Shown here piece by piece: positions 46,683 through 58,272 of a stretch of DNA of 64,000 nt; positions within the stretch are counted from its first letter, which is position 1; every line of letters begins with the position of its first letter. The position numbers and the translations under genes were made by a program. Origin of the DNA: Cercis canadensis (Eukaryota > Streptophyta > Magnoliopsida > Fabales > Fabaceae); assembly GCA_003255065.1 (NCBI GenBank), contig QAOA01008044.1, forward strand, positions 88,902 through 152,901, written 5' to 3'. The notes below the pieces were generated by a model, which saw only the letters and a program-made list of their open reading frames with translations, was not told the origin of the DNA and made no database searches.

Positions 46683-47034
46683 TTATGCATTTTAAAAGAA
46701 AAGGAAAAACAAGAAGGTCTAAAGATGCATAGTACAAATAAGGGTGATTCTACCATACCAGGAAAGTAAGTGATACTTCCGTGATGTGGCAACATAATAA
46801 TTATTGATGTGGAAAGCAATTAATTTTAACCATTAAAATAAAAATAATTACTTATTTTATTATCCTTGGTATGAATCAATTTCTCACAATACATAAGAAA
46901 CTAATTTCCATCCACAAAATTGAGAATGTTAGTTACTTGAAAAATTCTTTCAAATATATACATACATATATATATATTTATATATCAAAGATGTTCATAA
47001 CTTCATATATCAAACACACAAAGATATTCATATA

Positions 47035-48215
47035 TGTGGAGACAATGAAGAATCAGTTATTCATTTGTTATTGGAGTATCCAAAAGCATGTGCTACTTGC
47101 CAATCATTTTCATTAATGTTTGAGGCTCATCAAAGGAACTTTGCATCTTTTTCGGAGTGATGATTGTTCATTTTAAGTGACCTTAAGGGTATGTTTGGGA
47201 GTTCTTTTGGAGGGGAAAGGAGAGGAGATGAGAGGAATGAGAGAGTTCACTCCCTTGTTTGGGAGTTTTAAATTTGAAAAGGGAAGGAGACCAAGGGTTA
47301 AACTTTGACCCTTGCACTCCTTTTTTCATTCACAAATTTCAACCCCCCAAATTGGGGGGTTTGGAGGGGTAGAGAATTAATTTACTAATTTACCCATACT
47401 GTCTGCCACCATTGAATTGTTAGATAAGAAAAGAAAGCAAAAAAGTTGAAGTTTTATGTTTAAATTGTAATTCTTTTATATTTCTAATTAAAAATTTTAA
47501 TTATATCCATCTAATGAAAAAATTATAAATAATCCCTTTTATCATCACTCTAATTTAATTAATTGCAACCCATAAAGCAATAGAATTTGCATAATTTTTC
47601 AGATGCACAGTTTATTTTCTTTTTGAAAATATATAGTATATTAATTTTTTTATGACTCATTAGAAGCAATAAGTGTATATTATATATTAATAATTTAATA
47701 TTTATGAAATTTTACTTTTTTATGAAAATGTACTTAATTAGAGTATGAATTCGGTTATTGTCAATTTTTATTTTTTAATAAATAAATAATAATTACATTT
47801 ATAATTAAAAAAATTGAATTAGAAAAAAAGAGTGAAAAGATAATAAAGGGTAAACTAGTAAAAATATTTTACAATAAGACATTTCCTTCCCTTTCCTTTC
47901 CTTCTCCTCATTTTAATCATCCAAACAAATGAGAGGAAAACTCCTCCCTTTCCTTTCCCTTCCTTTCCTTCCCTTTCCTCTCATCTCCTCTCCTCTCCCC
48001 TCCAAAAAACTCCCAAACAGAGCCTAAAAGACTGAGGGCTCTTGATGAGTACCTATAATTTGCAGTGTTCATTTTGTGGCACTTATGGTTAGACTAGAAT
48101 GATCTGGTTTTTAATGCAACAAGCTGGACCCCTCAAGAGTTAGTTGCTAAGGCTATTTTAGAATGGAAAGAGTATTGGAATGCTTTGGGCATAGCTAGGG
48201 ATAGCTTCTAATATT
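47035..48215 (+). pseudogene. LINE reverse transcriptase C-terminal relic, split by a MITE
   Basis: The left part encodes the zinc-binding end of a plant LINE RT: 'CGDNEESVIHLLLEYPKA' (47035-47088), where Tyr stands in place of a usual Cys. After the MITE the frame resumes with 'LRALDEYL', 'NDLVFNATSWTPQELVAKAI' and 'EWKEYW' (about 48035-48185), typical of the extreme C-terminus of these proteins. Frameshifts are needed to join them. The LINE is old and dead. Confidence 0.6.
47187..48024. mobile_element. Tourist-like (PIF/Harbinger) MITE inside LINE relic
   Basis: The left end GGGTATGTTTGGGAGTTC and right end AACTCCCAAACAGAGCC are inverted repeats that extend through GGAGGGGA.AGGAGAGGAGAT. 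TAA flanks both ends (47184-47186, 48025-48027). The 838-bp interior is AT-rich and non-coding. Confidence 0.8.
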
Positions 48216-48239
48216 TCTTCTTTTAGCTTTTCTGTTTCT

Positions 48240-48780
48240 GTTGGTGTAGAGCTTCGTTTTTCGTTTTGGTCACTGTTAATACTCTTGGAATGTGTTGTTG
48301 GCTTGCATACCATGTCCCGTGAAGTCGTTTATGTAACTCTTGGTCTTATCTTTAATAATAACTATCTATCTTTAGAAGAAAAAAAAATACATAAAGAGAC
48401 ATAGCACAATTACTCCAAATAATCTCTCACAAGGTCAGGGGTAGTGCATTTTTGAGCCATTCCCCACCCCCACCCCCTCCCCCTCCCCTTAAATTTAGAA
48501 TTTACAAAACATTACTTCTTATTTCTTTCCTTTCATTATTACAATATGCATGTTTGTCCCCCTATTTTTCTTAAGAGCCCTTATATTGGATCCTTCAATA
48601 TTTTGATTCTAGCTCCACCCTTTAGAAGGTTGAGGTGTGATATTAAAATTCTCGATCTCCCAATATCTCCATATAGAAAATTTAATTTCATCTATCTAGT
48701 GGATAGCTTGATCAATACACACAAACATGGGTAACATGATCAATTCATCTATTTACCATGAACATTTACCTTCTTATCCT
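48240..48780. other. Spacer between LINE relic and ATL pseudogene
   Basis: Low information; includes a C-rich tract (CCCCACCCCCACCCCCTCCC at about 48463). No gene supported. Confidence 0.4.
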
Positions 48781-48903
48781 CATGTAGGCATGCTTAATTC
48801 TAAAACTTGAACTAGCGAGCTCCGACATATTAGGTAGGTGGCATGCAACTTAAGCCAGGCATCAACACAATTAAGATGATAAACATGGCCGCAATCCGGT
48901 AAC

Positions 48904-49228
48904 TGTAGAGGCCTTATCTTAAGCTCAAATCAAATGTCTTATCTTGAGCACAAATCTAAAAGGCCCATTATACCAAAGGCCCAAACCAAACCTATCAACA
49001 TATCACCCTCATTTTCCTCCACAACCCTATAAATAACCTCTTCATTACAAGTACGAGACTTTTGACTTATCTCACATTAATGACCATTTTTTAACTCGTA
49101 TCGACCTAACTTAATCTTCAGAGCTCGACAACAAGAGTCTGGCCCTTTCTTTTTACTTGTGCATATTAGCTCGATCTCATTCGACCTCCAAGATTCACCC
49201 GACCTCGAGTCCAACTCAAGCATCGTCA
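48904..49228 (+). repeat. Ty3/gypsy 5' LTR (325 bp)
   Basis: TGTAGAGGCC...GCATCGTCA, matched by 57796-58120 with roughly one difference in ten positions by eye. It is followed at once by TTTGACGCCGATTGTGGGAA, a form of the primer site phrase common in Tat-like gypsy elements. Confidence 0.85.
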
Positions 49229-49303
49229 TTTGACGCCGATTGTGGGAATTTCGATTTTTCTCATTACCTACAAATCTCTTTGAGTGATTATGAGTTAAGC
49301 ATC

Positions 49304-52300
49304 ATGGATACAGATAACCCATCTACCCTAGCCAATCCTTCTCCTGTCCGAGAAAGCATCCCCATGCCCACTAGAGACCCACTCACCCAGCAAGCTAACT
49401 TAAGAGCACTATCCCCAATCCATCGACCTATATTTAGTCCCAAAACTGTTAGGGATGTCCTTTCTCGGGAACCCATCCGGATTAGTTGGGAGATACCTTA
49501 AATTTCCTGCTGCAGGAAATTCAATCTTTGAAGCAAGAAAGAATAGCAAATAAGGCGGAAATAGCTGAGCTGAAGAGGCGGGAGAGCCTCAGAAAAGTTG
49601 AATCCTCGGACGAATCACCGCTCTACCAGTCATCTGGCCATGTAGCCACCTACAAACCTCTCGAGTGGCTCTGAAGCCTCTTTTCACACTTGCAGAGAAA
49701 AGTCATTGCAAATTTTCAGCTCTCTTAGGTTTTCTCCATCTATCTTAGAAAAGCCAAAAAGAGTAGGAAAGCACCCCAGACAAATTTCATATTACCCTAG
49801 CTTGAACCTTTTGATGTATCAACCGACCCCAAAGAGTACTTGAAAAACTATAATTCCATCATGCTCCTGAGTGGCACTGACAATGAGCTCATGTCCCGAG
49901 CCTTTCCCACTACCCTACGAAGAGCAACCATTCAATGGTTCTCGAATCTCCCCTAAAATAGCATTTCTAACTTTGACCAGCTATCCAAAATCCTTCAAGC
50001 ATGTTTCTCCACGAGCATGACTTACCAAAAGTCCTCCGCCATCTAGCCACCCTTAAGCAAGGGGAAAGTGAACCTTTGAAAAATTATATGAACTGATACA
50101 CCAAGCTCTCCTTCCAAGTTTGAGACCTAACGAATTCAGTTGCATTGCATGCCATCCAGGCGGGTCTCCGACCTAGGCGTCTACATGAAAACCTAACCCT
50201 TGACCTACCGAGCAACCTATCAAAGCTCTTTACCATGACCGCCATACACATCAACTAAGAAATATGTCAAACAAAGCTTGCCCAACTCCCACACCCAAAG
50301 GGGATGTAGGTTCGGACAAGGAAAAGTATTGTGCTTTCCACAGAGGAAGAGGCCACGACACAGCTGATTGCAGGCGCCTTCGTAACCTCATTGAATATCT
50401 CCTCAAGAAAGGGTATTTACAAAAATTTCAGGTTGAAATCCTCTCCCCAACTTAATGACCTTAAAACAAAGGCAACCGACCCCAATACAGATCTCCCTAG
50501 AGAAACCCAAACCCTCAATACCAAAATTGTAGCAGAAGTCGATCTCTAATTAGGCACCAGGCAAACCAAAAGGAATTATCCATACCATAGCCGGTGGATT
50601 TGCGGGAGCTGAAGCATCCAGATCCTTTTAAAAAAGGCATGAGCGAGCTGCAGAAAAGCATAAGAAAGAGGTCCTCCATACTTACATAACTCTTGTTCTA
50701 AAAAGCAAGCCCAAGACGACCATATCTTTCTTTGACAATGACTATGGAACCATTGATCGAGAGCAAGATGACCATATGGTCATATCTTGCTTCGTAGCAA
50801 ATTATGAGGTCCGCAAGGTCCTGATTGACCAGAGCAATTTGGCATATGTCATTTTCTACCATGCCTTCACCTAACTTGGCATCCCAATTTCAAACCTCGA
50901 GCATTAACCCAGAACTCATGTGGGTTTTTTAGGAATTCATGTCGAAGTCAAGGGAACCATGACTCTCAGAACCATCTTGGAAGATTTCCCCGATTTGGCC
51001 AATGCTGAGGTTAGGTTTTTGGTCATTGATTGCCCATCGGCATCCAATGCCATTCTAGGCCAACCTTCTTTAACCGAATTGATGCTATAGTGTCCACCAA
51101 GCACCTTATGCTGAAATTCCCTACAATGTCCGGAATGGTTGGATAGGCCAGAGGAGACCAACTTCTAGGAAGAACATGTTACAACATCAGTTTGTCAATA
51201 GATTATTCCAAACCCCAAAAACCAAAAAGCCCTTGCCAAACTGACACAAACAACCAAGTTCTCATTAAAGAGCTTGATAATAGAAAATACAACATTAACA
51301 ATTGACCTGAACCAGAAGGCGAGCTCACGACACTTTAGGTCAGTAGAAACAATGATCAGACAGTCCAAGTATGGTCGAACATCCCATCGGAGAATCTCAA
51401 AAAGCTCACCGACCTCCTTGTAGCGAATGTTGACTTGTTCGCATGGACAACATCAGACATGCCAGGTATTGACCTAAATTTTGTTTGCCATAAGCTTGCT
51501 GTAAACACAAGTGCCAAACCAGTCAGCTAAAAGAAAAGAAGTTTTGGCCTGATAAACAGAAAACAATCTAAGATGAGGTGCAAAAGCTACTCGGCGTTGA
51601 CTTCATAAGAGAACTACTATATGCGACTTGGCTGTCAAATGTAGTCATGGTGAAAAAGGAAAATGGAAAATGGAGGATGTGCGTGGATTTTTCCGACCTT
51701 AACAAAGTCTGCCCAAAAAATTCATACCCCTTCTCGAGTATTAACAAACTCATGGACAAAGCGTCTGGATATAAGCTCTTAAGCTTTATTGACGCATACT
51801 CGAGCTATAACCAGATCAGGATGCACCCCAACGACAAAGAGAAAACAACTTTTATTACTGAGAAAGCAATTTATTGCTATAAAAAGGTGTCATTCTGCCT
51901 GAAAAATGCTAGAGCCACATACCAAAGATTGGCAAACAAGGTGCTACAAAATCAAATAGGGAGGAATGTCGAGGTATATGTTGATGACATGTTAGTAAAA
52001 TCACGTTCCAATCTAGAGCACCTTGAAGATTTAGAGGAAACATTCACCAAGATGAGGAAGCATAGCATGCGCCTGAATCCTTCCAAGTGTGCATTCGGGG
52101 TCGAGGCCGAAAAATTCCTAGGGTTCATGTTAACACACTGAGGAATCGAAGACAACCCGGACAAATGTCAGACCATCATCAATATGAAACCACCAAGAAC
52201 CATTAGAGAGGTTCAGAGATTAGTGGGAAGGATTGCGGCCCTCTCTAGATTCATGTTCAGGTTAGCGGATAGAGCCCTCTCTTTTTTCAAAACCCTTAAA

Positions 52301-54521
52301 CAAATCAAGAACTTCCAATGGACCACAGAATGTCAGTAAGCCTTCAATCAGTTAAAGCAATATTTGGCTTCACCACCCATCCTTTCTAAGCCAAAACAAG
52401 GAGAAACATTATTTGTATACTTAGCCAACAGCAACCAGGCAGTCAGCTCAGCTCTTATCCGAGAAGAGCATAAACTTCAACTCCCCATATACTATGCTAG
52501 TTACATCCTCCAAGCCTCAAAACTTAAATACCACAAAATCGAAAAACTTGTCTACGCCTTTCTCCTCTCAACTCGCCGTCTAAGACCATTCTTATAGAAT
52601 CATCTAATAACTATCCGAACCGACCAACCAATACGAAAATCCTCCATAAACCTGATCTAGCAAGGCATATGCTCGAATGCTCAGTAGAACTCTTTGAGCA
52701 TACCTTTTCGTACGGGCCTTAAGGAGCAATTAAAGATCAAGCTCTAGCTAATTTTGTGGTAGAACTCACCTGAGCCGAAGGACCCCAATCAAAAGAGCAG
52801 ACTAAATGGACTTTGTCAGTGGATGGATCCTCAAACCTCAAAGGAAGGGGAGGAAGGATAATCATAGAAGGACCAGAAAGAATAATCATAGAACAATCTC
52901 TACGTTTCGAATTCCCCATCTCCAATAACCAAGCAGAGTATGAGGGTCTTATCACTGGTCTACGTTTAGCCATAGAGCTCGGAGCAGAAACTCTCAAGGT
53001 CCTAAGCGATTCACAGCTAGTGACCAACCAAGTAAAAGGAGAATATCAAGAAAAAGAACTTCAAATAGCCAAGTACTTAGACAAAGCCAAAACCTGTATA
53101 TCTACCCTAAGAAAATTTGAAATACACCACATCCCAAGAAACGAAAATACCTAAGCCGATCTTATCTCAAAGCTCGCTAAGAGTAAGAAACGTGGAAATA
53201 ATCAAACAGTAATACAAGAAATGCTCATTAGCCCGAGCATCAAATATGATAAATTGTTTGACATAGACAACGAAACTCCATCCTGGATCAACCCAATCAA
53301 ACAATACCTCAAAATAGGAGAACTACCAAGTGAGAAAGCTGCAACTCGAAAACTTCAACTGACGGTTTGCAACTACTGTCTTGAAGGAGAAATGGTCTAT
53401 AAACGAGGTTACTACACCCTACTCCTAAAATATCTACCCCTAGAACAATCTCACTATGTTTTGAAGGAAATTTACGAAGGCATATGTGGTCACCACATCG
53501 GTGCACGCTCACCAGCAGCTAAAGTCCTCCGAGATGGTTACTATTGGCCGACCTTCCGAGCCGACGCCTCTGACCTCATGAAAAAGTGTGACAAGTGCTG
53601 AAAATTTGCCCACATTCACTTGGCACCATCCTCTGACCTTCACACGATGGTTGAGCCTTAGCCATTCTGCAGATGGAGACTACACCTCCTAGGTCCTTTC
53701 CCAGTAGCAGTCAGGAAAAATAAATTTCTAATTGTTGCAATTGATTATTTTTCTAAGTGGATTGAAGCCGAGCCCTTAGCTACCATCACAACAAAAAATG
53801 CTAAGAAATTTGTTCAAACTTTCATATTTTGCAGGTTCGGAATCCCACATACGATAACAATAGACAATGGGACCTAGTTCACAAACTCAGGGTTCCGAAA
53901 AATTTGTGTCGACCTATAAGTCATGTTGAACTTCACCTCGGTTGAGCATTCCCAGGAAAATGGACAAGTCGAAGCAGTAAACCGAATAATATTAAAAAAG
54001 GCTAAAAAAGAGGTTGGATTGCACCAAAGGCAAATGGACTGAAGAACTCCCATGGGTACTATGGTCTTATTGGATAACCACCCAGACCTCCACAGGCAAA
54101 TCGCCTTATAAACTCACTTATGGAGCTAAAGTAATGATACCGATAGAAATCGGAGAACCTAGCTGGATAAGGGAACATTTTAACGCTAAGCAGAACCAAA
54201 TAGAAATGCATACAAGTTTAGAACTACTGGAAGAAGAAAGAGAAAATGTTAGACTTAAAATGTTAGCATACAAGCAAAGAATCATGAGATACTACAACAT
54301 TAAAGTCAGGCCCAGAGAATTTTGACCATGCAACCTTGTCCTCCGAAAAGCCGACATCACAAGAAAGCACCTCAATGAAGGCAAGATCACCTCAAACTAG
54401 GAAGGCCTATACCGAGTTCAAGAAGTGCTAGGAAATGGGGCTTACAAACTTGTAACCATGGAAGACTTCCAAGTCCCTAGAACTTGGAATGTGACCAACC
54501 TTAGGATCTATAAAGAATAAT
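49304..54521 (+). pseudogene. Tat-like gypsy gag-pol relic
   Basis: Gag from 49304, with a gag-end motif 'CAFHRGRGHDTADC' (about 50332-50373). The protease region (about 50740-51070) has 'VLIDQSN' where DTGSS is expected, but keeps 'SNAILGQPSL'. RT (51578-52141): 'GKWRMCVDFSDLNKVCPKNS' and 'VYVDDMLVKS'. A second ribonuclease H of the archaeal type ('LSVDGSSN', 'NNQAEYEGLI', 'SDSQLVTNQV'; 52810-53150) is characteristic of the Tat lineage. Integrase: 'HHIGARSPAAKVLRDGYYWP', 'DYFSKWIEAEP', 'TIDNGT' (53490-53880). The C-terminal part ends near 54521. Stops at the end of RT, after 'CDKC', after 'DNGT' and elsewhere fit Gln or Arg codons changed by C-to-T. Non-functional. Confidence 0.85.
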
Positions 54522-54547
54522 GCATTTTTAGTTACCTCTGAGTAAAA

Positions 54548-54870
54548 ATACGGAGCTGTATCAAGCGTTTGTAACCTCAACTATGAGTGCAAACACTAAA
54601 AGGACTAATGTCCTCTAAGCCGATGAAATACTGAGTTGTATTAAATGTTTGTAACCTTAACTATGAGTGCAAACAATAAAAGGATTAATGTCTTCTAAGC
54701 TGGTGAAATACCAAGTTGTATCAAGTGTTTGTAACCTCAACTATGAGTGCAAACACTAAAAGGACCAATGTCCTCTAAGCCGGTGAAACATCGAGTCATA
54801 TCAAGTGTTCGTAACCTCAACTGAGTCCAAACACTAAATCAAAAGACGAGCTTGTCCTAAGCTGGTGAAA
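54548..54870 (+). repeat. 80-bp tandem repeat array in the gypsy 3' region
   Basis: GTTTGTAACCTCAACTATGA recurs at 54567, 54647, 54727 and (as GTTCGTAACCTCAACTGAG) 54807, exactly 80 bp apart, with CTAAAAGGA and TCCTCTAAGC in each unit. About four units lie between pol and the antisense gene. Confidence 0.85.
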
Positions 54871-55439
54871 TCCTAGCTTGGTCAAGGCCAAATACTTTCA
54901 ATATAAATTACTGAGCTCGAAATTAATCCGATTATCTCCAGTTAAATCTATAAAGCTTATTACATTCCGGTCTTATTTAAACTAATTTGATAAAATCCTC
55001 CGATCAAGACATTTTTTGAGTAAAATTTGGATCAAAGGATAAAATCCTAGTCACGAGTATCAATAACCACGCAGAGGTCTTTTAAATCATGACTACCAGA
55101 CCTATTAGGTGCCAACTTTTAGAATAGCAAGAACGGAAATGAGCTGTTCATTTAACATGAATGCCAAAACCAAATACTTCATTTTTAAAATATCCGAGCT
55201 GATGTTTCTAGGCATCCGAAAGGAGATTGATTTGGAAATTGTTTCTAAGCTAATGTTTGGTCTGCAGATTTAAGGTCGATAAACGAACTTGCATTTCCAA
55301 AATTCAATGTGCATTATCCCGATTAAAATACGAGCAAAAAGACTAAGAAACAATCAAATGTAATAAAAGTGAACTTTATTTATGAGTTGCGAGAAAAAAA
55401 ATCAAATATACATAAAACAAAAATACAAAGACTAATCCT

Positions 55440-57317
55440 CCAAGCCGCCCTTAGTAGGGTCAACTTTAACACCTTGTTATCAGAGGCCGAGTCAAAATCC
55501 TCGCCGGATTCGTCTACTCAGAGCTCAGCATAGTCATCGTCATCTGCCTCCACCAGCTAGCCGTCCCGTAATTTTTTATAGTAGTCAAAGCCTTATAATT
55601 GAAGATCAAAAAATTGTAACTTTGTCTGCTCTATTGCTAGGTTAAAGCCTTTCTCATATGTAGCAACATAGTTCTCCCTGATCTTCTTCTTGGCGATGCC
55701 TTTTAGCTCGACTTTGGACTAACGAGCTCGATTCAGACGCTGGTCCCTTTAATACGGGATCTCCCTTTCTCGGATCTCTGTGGAGCGAGACAGTTCAAGG
55801 GTTACCTACATCTGCTCCGTGTCGGCAGCATGCTGAGCCTCCAGCTCGTTGTTCCGATTTCAGACCTGGATGACCTTGTCCTCAGCCTTCTTTAGGGCAA
55901 CCATGGTAGACTCAACCTATGCCCGAGAGCATTCTTCTTTCTCCTCTAGCTTCTTCATGGCATTGTCGAACTACAACCAGGTTTCGTGCCACGTTTGAGA
56001 GTAAGTATCTGTGTAGCAACACGTCAGATGCCTTGGTAACCCGGTCTTTATCTGTAGGGATGATCACCGAGTCCAACCTCTAGTTGAAGGGGAGCTGCGT
56101 GTTCCAAAAATACATGCTCAAGTGACTGCGGTCTCCTTCAACAACAATAGCAGAAAAAATTTCAAAATGTCTGACCTCTGAGTTATGGTCGCTGCCAGGT
56201 TAACTGAAGGTCAGATTTAGCCTCGAGAGCTCGGCTTTGGTTGAGGTTTTCTACATCTTTACTCCCTTATCCTTCCCCTGAGGCTTAGTAAAAGCATTAG
56301 TACGAGGTTCTTCCCGACGCTTCGCAGTAGGAACTGCTCTGACAGGTCCGGCAATAGTTATCTCGGGCTCCCCACTTTTCTTCTGAGTTGAGATCTTCGT
56401 GAGCTTTAACATGCGAACCATATCAGCTTTGATGATTTTTTCCTCTGCAAGATAAATCAAAATTGGTTAATGGTCTTAGCAAAGTCTCAAGTAAAAAAAA
56501 TAATAAATACTTACCAATCAAATCCTTGGCTCTCAGCTTGACCAACTCGAATTTCTCATAAGTCAGCTCGGAAATAATTCCTATGATCCGGCGAGGTTCC
56601 TTATTGTACTCACCCAGAGCCCAAGCTCAGATTTTGTTAACGTATTAGTTCCATCTTAAGGGAAACTTAGGTCTTCCGTGCTTGTGCAAGAAAAAAGTGT
56701 TGTCTGACCTAGGTACCCCATACCAGGTCAGAACAGTCACTTGGAGAAATTGTCCCTTCCATCCTTTCACCGATTCCTCGACGAGTTTCATCAAGCACAG
56801 TCGAGGACGACTAGCAATATACATAAACTCCTGCTCAGACTCTTTAGTATCTTTTAACATAAAAAAAATGAAAAAATACATCTACTAGGGCTCCTATGGA
56901 TAGCAAATTACACATCACTTGGAAAGCCCAGAGAAAGCCCTACCTATTAGTGTAGAGTTGTGTAGGGGTCGCGCTCATTATACGAAAGAACTCCATCTCA
57001 AACTTAGTAAGAGGAAGCTCGGTTCCCGCTTTCTCTATGTATGCTATGCTAAAAGTAAAAAAGTTATTATTTGAACAGTCCTCACAGACAAGGGAACTCA
57101 TAGGACAAGCTTCTAAATCAAAGTCATGATAGTCCCAGTTAATATTATAGTAGTTCTCTTTCATTTGCCTAATATAACTGGGTCGGATCGATGAGCTAAT
57201 CGACCTAATACCTTGATGAACAAAAAAGGGAACAAAAATGCTCGTTGAAGGGACTTCCTCACAAGACTCACTAGAAGACTCAGAGGATTGACTAAAAGAC
57301 TCATTCGACAAACTCAT
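55440..57317 (-). pseudogene. Antisense gene in the gypsy element (Transposase_28-like), with intron
   Basis: Minus-strand reading from 57317: an acidic Ser-rich start, 'KAGTELPLTKFEMEFFRIMS', then a block similar to plant 'putative gypsy type transposon' proteins (Pfam Transposase_28): 'EFMYIASRPRLC' and 'SVKGWKGQFLQVTVLTWYGV' (about 56690-56820). A 70-bp intron at 56445-56514 has GTAAGT and TTGCAG signals. The downstream exon 'KIIKADMVRMLKLTKISTQK' continues into a region rich in charged residues, broken by stops. Antisense ORFs between integrase and the 3' LTR are described in some Tat-lineage elements; their role is unknown. The protein-family match is from memory. Confidence 0.6.
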
Positions 57318-57795
57318 TTTTGGTGACCAGATCTAAGATTAACCCAAGTAAAGACGAGAAAAGGGTCTATAAAGACTGTACCTGATAACAATTGATCAAG
57401 TAGGAAATTTCGAACAAAGCAAAGTTTGCTAACAAATTCTCACGACCTAATCACCAATCTTTAAAGATTTCATAAAAGAGTAGAATGAAATCTGAGAACT
57501 CCCTATATATAGCAACAATCATGGTTGATCTAACGGTCTGACTTAATCATATCCAACGAATAGAGAACAACCGCCTCACAGCTTGGGAAGTCCAAACGTC
57601 ACGTCCTCAATAGCCTTTTTGCCTTGATAAGTGCAAATCACAGCGATCATCATTGCGACCGTCCTAGTAACCACTCACGCTACGCCATGTGACCCTACGT
57701 TGAGTAATGAACGGTCATCGTAAAATAGTCATTTTTGACCCGTCTTGTAGCTCGAAGATCAGTCACAGCAAACTCCGAGCTTCAAGAGGGGCAAG

Positions 57796-58120
57796 TGTAG
57801 AGGCCTTATTTTAAGCCTAAATCAGATGCCTTATCTTAAGCCCAAATCTAAAAGGCCCATTATACCAAAGGCCCAAACCAAACCTACCAGCATATCACCT
57901 TCATCTTCCTTAATAGCCTTATAAATAACCCTTTTATTACAAGTACGAGACTTTTGACTCATATCTCATTAATGACCCCATTTTAGCTCGGACCGACCTA
58001 ACTTAATCTTCGGAGCTCGGAAACAAGAGTCTATCCTTTTCTTTTTACTTGTGCAAATTAGCTCGATCTCATTCAACTTCCAAGATTCACCCGACCTTGA
58101 GTCCAACTCAGGCATCGTCA
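57796..58120 (+). repeat. Ty3/gypsy 3' LTR (325 bp)
   Basis: Second LTR, same length and ends as 48904-49228. A purine-rich stretch (AGCTTCAAGAGGGGCAAG) lies just before it and is the probable polypurine tract. It is followed by ATAAC and then ATL pseudogene sequence. Confidence 0.85.
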
Positions 58121-58272
58121 ATAACATATGAAGCTTATCATCTTCTGAAAAATCCACTAATCAAATCGAGTAACAAGATGAAACTGAATCACGGTTCTGT
58201 ACTTGAGAGTAGAGGGACTTTGGATAGCTATTAAGAGTAGTTTTGTCAAGGCCTTGTTCCATATTATTCGTA

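Larger units (their letters stand above)
48904..58120 (+). mobile_element. Ty3/gypsy (Tat-like) LTR retrotransposon in ATL pseudogene
   Basis: The two 325-bp LTRs enclose gag-pol, a tandem-repeat array and an antisense gene. The flanks read GTAAC (48899-48903) and ATAAC (58121-58125), a 5-bp target duplication with one mismatch. The sequences outside the LTRs join into one ATL RING domain, which confirms the insertion limits independently. The Tat-like call rests on the ribonuclease H type, the YVDDMLVKS motif and the antisense ORF. LTR divergence and many stops make it old and inactive. Confidence 0.9.

Noticed and set aside
57969-58157. Minus-strand open frame beginning MDFSEDDKLHML
   Set aside because: Its first codons are ATL pseudogene and the rest is antisense LTR; it is a junction artefact that helped locate the insertion.
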